In this document: piece by piece, positions 11,305 to 18,288 of the stretch
How positions within the stretch are numbered: position 1 is the first letter of the stretch
How the letters are laid out: every line of letters starts with the position of its first letter
Origin: Allomeiothermus silvanus DSM 9946
Lineage (GTDB): Bacteria; Deinococcota; Deinococci; Deinococcales; Thermaceae
Length of the DNA: 64,000 nt
Direction: 5' to 3'
NCBI RefSeq assembly: GCF_000092125.1
Contig: NC_014212.1
Coordinates: forward strand, 1,818,001-1,882,000
The notes under the pieces: model-generated
Database searches by the model: none
What the model saw: the letters and a program-made list of their open reading frames with translations, nothing else
Told to the model about the DNA's origin: nothing
Program-made: the position numbers and the translations under genes

Positions 11305-12159
11305 GTGAAGCGCATCATCTTGGCGGAGAACCTCGCTTACCTCCAAACCCTGCCGGACGGTGCTTTCCCGCTCATCTACATCGACCCGCCCTTCAACACC
11401 GGGCGGATTCAGTCGCGACGGCGGATCCGGGCCAAGTCTGATGCCAATGGCACTCGAGGTGGCTTTGGGGGCCGCCGCTACCAAGTTGAGCTGCTGGACT
11501 CCCCGGTCTATGCTGACTCCCACCAGGACTTCTTGGCTTTCCTCGAGCCCCGTTTGCAGGAAGGCTACCGGGTGCTCTCTGAGAACGGTTCGTTTTTCCT
11601 CCACCTGGATTACCGCGAGATCCACTACGCCAAAGTGCTGATGGATCAGATCTTCGGACGCGAGTCGTTCATCAACGAGATCATCTGGGCCTATGACTTC
11701 GGGGGCAGGCCTAAAAACCGCTGGCCCGCCAAGCACGACACCATCCTCTGGTACGCCAAGAACCCTCGGCGTTATACCTTCCACTACACCGAGATCGACC
11801 GCATCCCCTATATGGCTCCCAACCTGGCCGGGCGGGAGAAGGCCCGGCGCGGCAAGGTCCCTACCGACGTGTGGTGGCAGACCATCGTGCCTACCAACTC
11901 CAAGGAGAAGACCGGCTACCCCACCCAGAAACCCCTGAAGCTGCTCGAGCGCATCATCCGGGTGCACTCGAACCCCGGTGACATCGTACTGGACTTCTTC
12001 GCTGGCTCCGGTACTACCGGCGAGGCCGCAGCCCGGCTAGGGCGGGGTTTTGTGTTGGTGGATCACCACCCCGAAGCCGTGCAGATCATGGCTCAGCGGC
12101 TGGCCTTTGCCAAGCCCGAGTTGATTGGATTTACGCTAGCCCCATCCCCGAGCTTCTGA
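11305..12159 (+). CDS. Orphan beta-class DNA methyltransferase (N6-adenine or N4-cytosine)
   Basis: SAM-dependent DNA amino-methyltransferase of 284 residues. The catalytic motif IV IDPPFNT comes first (about residue 25) and the SAM motif I DFFAGSGTTGE comes near the C-terminus, the permuted order of beta-class enzymes. TGYPTQKPLKLLERII is the conserved motif just before motif I. I chose GTG 11305 (VKRIILAENL) because the family starts there and a TAGAAT -10 box (11292-11297) lies 7 nt upstream, giving a leaderless mRNA. No restriction endonuclease or specificity gene is adjacent, so it looks solitary. The target sequence is unknown. Confidence 0.88.
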   Translation: MKRIILAENLAYLQTLPDGAFPLIYIDPPFNTGRIQSRRRIRAKSDANGTRGGFGGRRYQVELLDSPVYADSHQDFLAFLEPRLQEGYRVLSENGSFFLHLDYREIHYAKVLMDQIFGRESFINEIIWAYDFGGRPKNRWPAKHDTILWYAKNPRRYTFHYTEIDRIPYMAPNLAGREKARRGKVPTDVWWQTIVPTNSKEKTGYPTQKPLKLLERIIRVHSNPGDIVLDFFAGSGTTGEAAARLGRGFVLVDHHPEAVQIMAQRLAFAKPELIGFTLAPSPSF

Positions 12160-12174
12160 GGTAAATTAGCCACG

Positions 12175-13029
12175 ATGCATCGTTTGCGCGTCGGAAAACT
12201 TGAGGTCTACTTGCTCCACGACGGAGAATTCTGGCTCGATGGTGGGGCCATGTTCGGGGTGGTGCCCAAAGCCCTGTGGGGTCGGCTTACCACCCCCGAT
12301 GCGGAAAACCGGATTCGCCTGTGCCTCAGGCCCATGCTGGTTCGCTCGGGGAAACGCTGGGTGTTAGTCGAAACCGGCCTCGACCGCAAACCGGGGGAGA
12401 AGTTTCGCCGTATTTATGGTTTAGGAGATGCATCCCCAGTATTGGACCAGTTGTCCCGGCTCGGGCTCGACCCCCGCGACATTGACCTGGTGGTGAACAC
12501 CCATCTCCACTTTGACCACGCCGGGCTCAATACTCGCTGGGAAGGGGGAAAACTCTTGCCTACCTTTCCCCGGGCCCGTTACCTGGTGCAGCGCCGCGAG
12601 CTCGAGGACGCCCGGTCCCCCCACGAGCGCAACCGGGCTAGCTACCTTCCGGAGAACGTCGAGCCGCTGCTGGATTCCGGCCACTTCGAGCTTTTGGAGG
12701 GTGAAGCCGAGATTCTCCCCGGAGTTCGGCTCATACCCCTGCCCGGTCACACCCTGGGCCAGCAGGGGGTGGTGCTGGAGTGTGAAGGAGAGCGACTGAT
12801 CTACACCGCTGACTTGATACCCACCCTGTTGCACGCTCCGTTGCCCTACATCATGGCCTACGACCTGCATCCGCTGACCACCCTTGAGACGCGTAAACGC
12901 TACTATCCGGTTTGGCTCCAAGAGAACTGCTTACTGGTCACCCCCCACGACCCGCAACACCCCCTAGGTCGGTTGCAAGTAGGGGAGAAGGGGTATCACG
13001 CCGTACCGGTTATACCGGATCGGTTTTAG
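12175..13029 (+). CDS. Metallo-beta-lactamase-fold hydrolase
   Basis: A 284-residue MBL-fold protein. The dinuclear metal motif is NTHLHFDHAG (about residues 105-114), with further ligands in PLPGHTLGQQG (His) and YTADLIPT (Asp). It resembles the lactonase/YtnP-like branch (quorum-quenching lactonases and relatives), but the substrate cannot be assigned. It starts 16 nt after the methyltransferase gene. There is no signal peptide, so it is probably cytosolic. Confidence 0.82.
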   Translation: MHRLRVGKLEVYLLHDGEFWLDGGAMFGVVPKALWGRLTTPDAENRIRLCLRPMLVRSGKRWVLVETGLDRKPGEKFRRIYGLGDASPVLDQLSRLGLDPRDIDLVVNTHLHFDHAGLNTRWEGGKLLPTFPRARYLVQRRELEDARSPHERNRASYLPENVEPLLDSGHFELLEGEAEILPGVRLIPLPGHTLGQQGVVLECEGERLIYTADLIPTLLHAPLPYIMAYDLHPLTTLETRKRYYPVWLQENCLLVTPHDPQHPLGRLQVGEKGYHAVPVIPDRF

Positions 13030-13306
13030 TGAGCGTTTTGCGCGTATTAGATTCTATCGAATCCAAATTGCACCTACCCATAAACAGCAAGCAGGTGTGC
13101 GCTGTCTAAGCCTGGGGGTTTCGGGCGAGGAGGGTTGGGGGTTGCTCGGGTGCAAATGTCACAACTACCTATCCTCACCAGTGTTACAAGCAGAGCGTGG
13201 TGGTTATGTCGGGACAGGTATAAAGATCGTTTACATCTTTGGTGCAAAATCGGGTACTTGAAGAATATTCTTCCACCTCTTCCGTAGCAATAGGAGGAAT
13301 CTGGGT
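13030..13306. promoter_or_regulatory. Upstream region of the chemosensory operon with palindromes
   Basis: This 277-nt gap holds no ORF. AAAGAT and ATCTTT flank 7 nt at 13222-13240, and a perfect 14-bp palindrome (GAAGAATATTCTTC) sits at 13260-13273, 33 nt before the start codon. AGGAGG at 13292-13297 is a strong ribosome site for the response regulator. No confident -35/-10 pair stands out, and I see no riboswitch consensus. Confidence 0.5.
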
Positions 13307-13675
13307 ATGGCAAAGGTGATGATAGTTGACGACTCCATGGCCGATCTGAAGTATGCCGAATCGATTCTTACCGCAGCCTCACACCGGGTGATGCTGTGCC
13401 CCAGTAGCGAGGGAATCGAGCAACAGGTGATCTCCAGCAAACCCGATGTGATCTTGCTCGACATCGTGATGCCCGGGCGTAGCGGGTACGAGATCCTGCG
13501 GAGTCTGCGCCGCACCGAAGGGGCTAAAGATATCCCGGTGGTAGTCATTAGCTCTAAGGGGCAGCCCACCGACATCGAGTGGGGAAAGCGCCAAGGGGCG
13601 GCGGAGTATCTAGTCAAGCCTTATAGCGCAGATGCCCTCAAAGCCGCGGTGGAAAAAGTAGTGGCTGGTGGGTGA
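13307..13675 (+). CDS. CheY-like single-domain response regulator (PilG/PilH type)
   Basis: A 122-residue receiver domain with nothing attached. The acidic pair is Asp8-Asp9-type (VDDS), the phosphoacceptor Asp is residue 52 (LLDIVMPG), the switch Ser/Thr is in VVISSKGQ and the conserved Lys is in YLVKPYSA. It is the first gene of a chemosensory operon and has a strong AGGAGG ribosome site. In Pil-Chp-like systems such stand-alone receivers carry the signal from the CheA-like kinase to type IV pilus motors; Thermaceae move by twitching, which fits. The assignment to pili rather than another output is inference. Confidence 0.9.
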   Translation: MAKVMIVDDSMADLKYAESILTAASHRVMLCPSSEGIEQQVISSKPDVILLDIVMPGRSGYEILRSLRRTEGAKDIPVVVISSKGQPTDIEWGKRQGAAEYLVKPYSADALKAAVEKVVAGG

Positions 13676-14187
13676 GGGGCACTGGGCTAACCATGAGCAA
13701 CTCGCCGACAGTATCCCGGGTCTGCCTGTTCCGGCTGGCCAACCATATCTTCGCACTGGATATCCGCTTTGTGCGTGAGGTGGTGGAAGTGGGATCAGTT
13801 TCCCCGATTCCGCTAGCTCCAGCCGAGGTCTTGGGGCTGTTCTCGGTACGCGGGGGGATCCTCCCCCTGATTAGTCTTGCTGCTTTGGTAGGCCTGGCCG
13901 ATGGTGCGGGCTCGAGCCGGGCGGTGGTGGTACGTCATGGCGAGCGCCAAGTAGCCCTGGCAGTCACAGAGGTGCTGGGACTTGAGACCCTAGAGGTCTT
14001 GCCGTTGACGAACTCTTCGGTCAGCCTTGGCGTGCCCGGCGAGTATCTGAGCGGGCAGGTGATCTGGCGCAGTGAGCCGGTTCCGGCGCTCGCAGTGCCG
14101 GTCATACTCCAGGTCTTGGCTGCCCGGGTACACGGTGTAGACCAGCGGCGAGCTGAGGGTAATCAGCACCAGCCTGCGCTGGGCTGA
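13672..14187 (+). CDS. CheW-like coupling protein (PilI-type)
   Basis: A CheW domain covers residues ~14-150 (VCLFRLANHIFALDIRFVREVVEV through the LSGQVIW strand). It would link the two downstream receptors to the CheA-like kinase. The GTG start at 13672 overlaps the previous stop; an internal ATG at 13693 (MSNSPTVSR) is an equally possible start and would remove seven residues. The C-terminal ~15 residues (RRAEGNQHQPALG) are polar and probably disordered. Confidence 0.85.
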   Translation: MRGTGLTMSNSPTVSRVCLFRLANHIFALDIRFVREVVEVGSVSPIPLAPAEVLGLFSVRGGILPLISLAALVGLADGAGSSRAVVVRHGERQVALAVTEVLGLETLEVLPLTNSSVSLGVPGEYLSGQVIWRSEPVPALAVPVILQVLAARVHGVDQRRAEGNQHQPALG

Positions 14188-14217
14188 AGCGGTTTTATCT
14201 GGCCAAGGAGGAAAGCC

Positions 14218-14331
14218 ATGGATCGTGGTAAACAGATCCCCCTATCCGATCACCCCTTGCAGGTGGTGCTTGCGTTGATAACCGCTTTCGTTTCTCCCGC
14301 CATCCGTGGCGAACGGGGCCCCGAGGTATAA
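14218..14331 (+). CDS. Small protein of 37 residues inside the chemosensory operon
   Basis: This ORF starts with ATG behind one of the best Shine-Dalgarno sequences in the window (AAGGAGG, 6 nt spacing) and ends with TAA 3 nt before the ATG of the first MCP. The product has a polar start, a short hydrophobic stretch (LQVVLALITAFVSP, about residues 14-27) and a charged tail. I recognise no family. Its strong ribosome site and the tight packing make it either a real small, possibly membrane-associated protein or a translational coupler for the MCP gene. Confidence 0.55.
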   Translation: MDRGKQIPLSDHPLQVVLALITAFVSPAIRGERGPEV

Positions 14332-14334
14332 GCT

Positions 14335-16317
14335 ATGGACCGTCCAAGCAAAGGAATCTTCCGCCGTAGTTCCCGGCCCAAAACCGGGATGCAGCTCAAG
14401 CCTAATCCGACAGCGACGCAAACCCCTTCACACCCGGCCCTATGGATGGGAGGGTGGCTCGAGAACACCTCTTTCTCGACCAAGCTGGGGATTTACGCGG
14501 CGGTCTTCTTCCTTACCACATTGGTGCTAGTAGGGGCGGGTTTGTGGGGGTTGGGACGAATGAGCTACCACCTCAACACCATCTATCAGTCCATGCTGGC
14601 ATCCATTGCAGCCATCAACCGGGCCGACGCAGCGTTCGCCGACGTGGTGCGCTTTACTGAGCTGATGCGACAGCCGCAGACACCTGCTAGCGACCGCCGG
14701 GCTTTTTTGATATTGGCCCAAACTGCCGAGTCTACCGGGAACGACATCATCGCGCAGTACAACAAGGAGTGGGTAAGCACCGTCAACCCTGGCTTTACCG
14801 ATCTTCTACGTTCGCAGGGCCAACTTGGCCTCCAGCAGCAGGAAGTAGAAGCCCTCAAAGCCCTCAATGCTGAGTATCAGGAGGCACAGAAGGCTTTTAC
14901 ATCCTTTGTCCGTAGCGTTGAAACCGGCCAGCCTGACTTCCAGCGGGGGGCCTTAGCCTCCTATTACTACACCCACGTGCGGGGTCATCTACGCGAGATC
15001 ATCAACATCAACGACAAGTATGCTCAGCTTTCCAACAGCGCAGCCTTGAACGTACAGAACCAAGCCGAGCGGGTGATTTGGGTGGCTTGGTTGTTGAGCT
15101 TGTTGCTCGGGGCAGTGCTCACCGTGTTGATCTTGCGTTCGATCCTGCCCCGCCTGCGGGCTTTGCGCGAAGGGGCGGAAGCGCTGCAGCGCGGGGAGTA
15201 CGGGCACTGGGTGGCGGTCTCGGGGCGCGACGAGGTAGGCGTGGTAGCGGCTACCTTCAACGAAGCTGCTCGGCTGCTTCAACTCAAGACCCAGGCTGAT
15301 GCTGAACGGCTCAAGCAGAGTACTTTGCTCCAACAGAACATCAGCGAATTCCTCGACGTAGCGATGGAGATCGCCCAAGGCGATCTGACCCGGCGCGGGC
15401 GGGTCACTGAGGACGTGTTGGGCAGCGTGGTAGACGCCATCAACCTGGTACTCGAGGAGATGGGCGGGTTGCTCAAGGACGTGCAAAAGGCCGCTGATCT
15501 GGTGAACCAGGGAGCAGGGGAGCTAGTCCGTACCTCGGCGGTGATCGTGCAGGGAGCGCAGTCCCAGGCTCAGATCGCACAACAGGCCCAGGGACAGGCA
15601 GTGGAGGTCTCCGCTGCCATCCGCCAGATGGCCGAACGCGCTGCCCAGACCACTGAGGCCGCCCGCCGCGCCTTGCAAGCGGCTCAAGCCGGTCAGACCG
15701 CAGTGCAGAACACCCTGGTGGGGATGCAGGGTATCCGCCGTGAGGTGTCCAATATCTCTAAGGGGATCAAAGGCCTCTCCGACCGCTCCTTGGAGATCTC
15801 AGAAATCATCGAGACCATCTCCGGTTTCGCCGCCCAGACCAACCTGCTGGCCCTCAACGCAGCTATTGAGGCTGCCGGGGCTGGTGAAGCGGGAACCCGT
15901 TTTGCCATCGTGGCCGAGGAGGTGCGGCGGCTGGCGGAGGACTCGGCCAAGGCCGCCCAGCGCGTAACTACCCTGATCGGAGGCATCCAGGCCGAGATCC
16001 AGGCAGTAGCCTCGAGCGTGGAGGCAGGAACCAAAGAGGTAGAAGAGGGGTACCGCATCGCCAACCAAGCCGGTGAGCGCCTTCAGGAAATCGCCCAACT
16101 CACCACCCAGTCCGCTCAGTTGGTGCAAGCCATCTCGCAGGCTACCCAGACCCAGGCCCAGCGCGTTGCCCAGGTAGGGCAGGCGGTGCAGATCATCGCT
16201 GGCACCGCCAGCCAGACCCAGGAACAGAGCTTGAAGGGCCGCCAAGCTGCCGAACAGCTTCGCCAACTGGCTGAGCAACTCTCGCGCAACCTGGCCCGTT
16301 TCCGCCTCCCGGCTTAG
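14335..16317 (+). CDS. Methyl-accepting chemotaxis protein 1 (PilJ-like)
   Basis: Membrane receptor of 660 residues. An N-terminal polar stretch precedes TM1 (about 54-75), an all-helical periplasmic sensor (~76-240), TM2 (about 243-263), a HAMP domain, and a cytoplasmic coiled-coil signalling domain whose hairpin tip reads FAAQTNLLALNAAIEAAGAG. The tip matches the MCP consensus except that the usually invariant Arg of EAARAGE is Gly. It shares the opening residues (D/E)RPSKGIFRR and the TM2-HAMP block, nearly identical in DNA, with the next gene. Methylation-type Glu/Gln pairs are not obvious. It probably senses a mechanical or chemical cue for pilus control. Confidence 0.9.
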   Translation: MDRPSKGIFRRSSRPKTGMQLKPNPTATQTPSHPALWMGGWLENTSFSTKLGIYAAVFFLTTLVLVGAGLWGLGRMSYHLNTIYQSMLASIAAINRADAAFADVVRFTELMRQPQTPASDRRAFLILAQTAESTGNDIIAQYNKEWVSTVNPGFTDLLRSQGQLGLQQQEVEALKALNAEYQEAQKAFTSFVRSVETGQPDFQRGALASYYYTHVRGHLREIININDKYAQLSNSAALNVQNQAERVIWVAWLLSLLLGAVLTVLILRSILPRLRALREGAEALQRGEYGHWVAVSGRDEVGVVAATFNEAARLLQLKTQADAERLKQSTLLQQNISEFLDVAMEIAQGDLTRRGRVTEDVLGSVVDAINLVLEEMGGLLKDVQKAADLVNQGAGELVRTSAVIVQGAQSQAQIAQQAQGQAVEVSAAIRQMAERAAQTTEAARRALQAAQAGQTAVQNTLVGMQGIRREVSNISKGIKGLSDRSLEISEIIETISGFAAQTNLLALNAAIEAAGAGEAGTRFAIVAEEVRRLAEDSAKAAQRVTTLIGGIQAEIQAVASSVEAGTKEVEEGYRIANQAGERLQEIAQLTTQSAQLVQAISQATQTQAQRVAQVGQAVQIIAGTASQTQEQSLKGRQAAEQLRQLAEQLSRNLARFRLPA

Positions 16318-16326
16318 GAGTGAACG

Positions 16327-18282
16327 ATGGAGCGTCCGAGCAAAGGGATCTTTCGACGCAGGCCGGGGACTATAGCGGCCCGGGTGGCCCCAAAGCCCCC
16401 GGCGGTACGACAGGGGAGCTGGCTCGAGAACGTACCGTTTTTGGTCAAACTAGCCATTAACGGAGCCGTGTTTGTATTCACCAGCTTGGTACTGATCGGG
16501 GCCGGGGCTTGGGGTCTGAGCCGGATGAGCCTTAACTTAGAAAACCTCTATCAGGCCACCCTGGTCCCTAGTCTGGCCATTAGCGAAGCCGACAAGCAGT
16601 ACGCGGACTTGCAGCGTTATTTGCAAACCCTGATCCATCCTGATACCAGCCCCACTCAGCGCTCCACCCTAGTAGAGCTAGCGCGGATGGCCGATGAGCA
16701 GGCTGACGCCGCCATCGAGCAGTACGGCAGCGAATGGATTAGTACCCGCCGACCCCAGTTAACCCGGGTGCTGGCCGAGCAAGGACGCACCGATTTGCAA
16801 GAGCTGGAAACCGAGACCTACCGGGCCCTCATAGAAGCACACCAAGCGGTAGCCCCCCTGCTCCAGCGCCTATATGATCAGGTGCGCGCGGGGCAGGTCA
16901 ACCTCGAGCTGGCCCGCCAGGTGGGGCAGGGGTATGCCCAGGTGCGCCAAAACCTGCAAAGCCTGATTGAGGTCAACGGGCAGTTTGCTACCATCTCCAA
17001 CGAGGCCGCGCAGCAAGACGCCCGCCGGGCCCGTATGATCTCCTGGCTGGCTTTGGCAGCAGGATTGTTGCTAGGCGGGATCCTTACCGCGTTGGTTCTG
17101 CGTGCAATCCTGCCCCGCCTGCGGGCTTTGCGCGAAGGGGCGGAAGCGCTGCAGCGCGGGGAGTACGGGCACCGGGTGGCGGTCTCGGGGCGCGACGAGG
17201 TAGGCGTGGTAGCGGCTACCTTCAACACCGCAGTAGAGCAGCTCCAGCGATTTATCGCCCAGCAACAGGAGGAGCAGCGCAAAGCGGAGCGGCTCCAGCA
17301 GAATATCGGTGAATACCTGAGCGTGGCGATGGAGATCGCCCAAGGCGATCTGACCCGGCGCGGGCGGGTCACTGAGGACGTGTTGGGCAGCGTGGTAGAC
17401 GCTATCAACCTGGTACTGGAGGAACTCGGCTTCCTGCTTTCGGAGGTGCGCTCGGCGGCCCTTAAAGTAAACCAGGGCTCCTTGCTGATGAACCAGATGA
17501 CCGACGTGGTGCTGCAAGGGGCCCAGGCCCAGGCCCAGATGAGCCAGCAGGCCCAGACCCAGACCCTGGCCGTGACGGAGTCCATCCGGCAAATGGCCCA
17601 GCGGGCCGTACAGACCGCCATCGCCGCCGGCCAGACCCTGACCGCCTCGCAGCAGGGCCAGCAGGCCGTGGATCAGACCCTCGAGGGCTTTACCGCCATT
17701 CGCCGCGAGATGCAGGAACTGGCCCAAAGCATGAAGGAACTCTCCGAGCGCTCCAAGCAGATTGCTGAGGTCAACAAGACCATCTCGGGATTCGCCTCCC
17801 AGACCAACCTCTTGGCTTTGGGAGCCTCGCTCGAGGCCGCTGGGGCTGGCGAGGCCGGAGCCCGCTTTGCGGTGGTAGCCGACTCGGTGCGGAAGCTGGC
17901 CGACGACTCGGCGCAGGCTGCCAAACAGGTGGCTGCGCTGATTCGCAGCGTGCAGAACGAGATTCAGACCTTGGTGGAGCGGGTGGAGGCCAGTGCTCAG
18001 GAAGTGGACGCTCGCTACGCGGTGGCGACGCGCGCGGGTGAGCGCCTCAAGGAAATCTCTGAACTAGCTAACCAGGTGGCCCGCTTGGTACAGGCCATCT
18101 CCGGCACTACCCAGCAGCAGGTGAAGCAGGTCGAGCAGGTGAGTCAGGCGGTGCAGGCCATCGCCGCCACCGCCCAGCAGACCCAGTCCCAAAGCTTGCG
18201 GGGCCGCCAGGCTGCCGAGGAGCTGAGCCGCTTAGCTCAGGGGCTAACCCAGAGCCTGGAGCGCTTCCGCCTGCCCGCGTGA
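16327..18282 (+). CDS. Methyl-accepting chemotaxis protein 2, paralogue with altered tip
   Basis: A 651-residue paralogue of the preceding MCP with the same architecture: N-terminal RPSKGIFRR, TM1, helical periplasmic domain, TM2, HAMP and coiled coil. The DNA encoding the HAMP and the following block is almost identical to 15130-15430, suggesting recent duplication or gene conversion, while the sensor domains differ. The signalling tip reads LLALGASLEAAGAG and VVADSVRKLA: the conserved Asn is Gly, the Arg is Gly and the Glu of AxEVR is Ser. In E. coli Tsr these positions (N381, R388, E402) contact other receptors or CheA-CheW, so this receptor may couple weakly or act only in mixed arrays. 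Confidence 0.9.
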   Translation: MERPSKGIFRRRPGTIAARVAPKPPAVRQGSWLENVPFLVKLAINGAVFVFTSLVLIGAGAWGLSRMSLNLENLYQATLVPSLAISEADKQYADLQRYLQTLIHPDTSPTQRSTLVELARMADEQADAAIEQYGSEWISTRRPQLTRVLAEQGRTDLQELETETYRALIEAHQAVAPLLQRLYDQVRAGQVNLELARQVGQGYAQVRQNLQSLIEVNGQFATISNEAAQQDARRARMISWLALAAGLLLGGILTALVLRAILPRLRALREGAEALQRGEYGHRVAVSGRDEVGVVAATFNTAVEQLQRFIAQQQEEQRKAERLQQNIGEYLSVAMEIAQGDLTRRGRVTEDVLGSVVDAINLVLEELGFLLSEVRSAALKVNQGSLLMNQMTDVVLQGAQAQAQMSQQAQTQTLAVTESIRQMAQRAVQTAIAAGQTLTASQQGQQAVDQTLEGFTAIRREMQELAQSMKELSERSKQIAEVNKTISGFASQTNLLALGASLEAAGAGEAGARFAVVADSVRKLADDSAQAAKQVAALIRSVQNEIQTLVERVEASAQEVDARYAVATRAGERLKEISELANQVARLVQAISGTTQQQVKQVEQVSQAVQAIAATAQQTQSQSLRGRQAAEELSRLAQGLTQSLERFRLPA

Positions 18283-18288
18283 GGTCGC

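Noticed and set aside
13030-13306. Possible cyclic di-GMP riboswitch before the chemosensory operon
   Set aside because: I looked for the conserved core sequences and pairing and did not find them.
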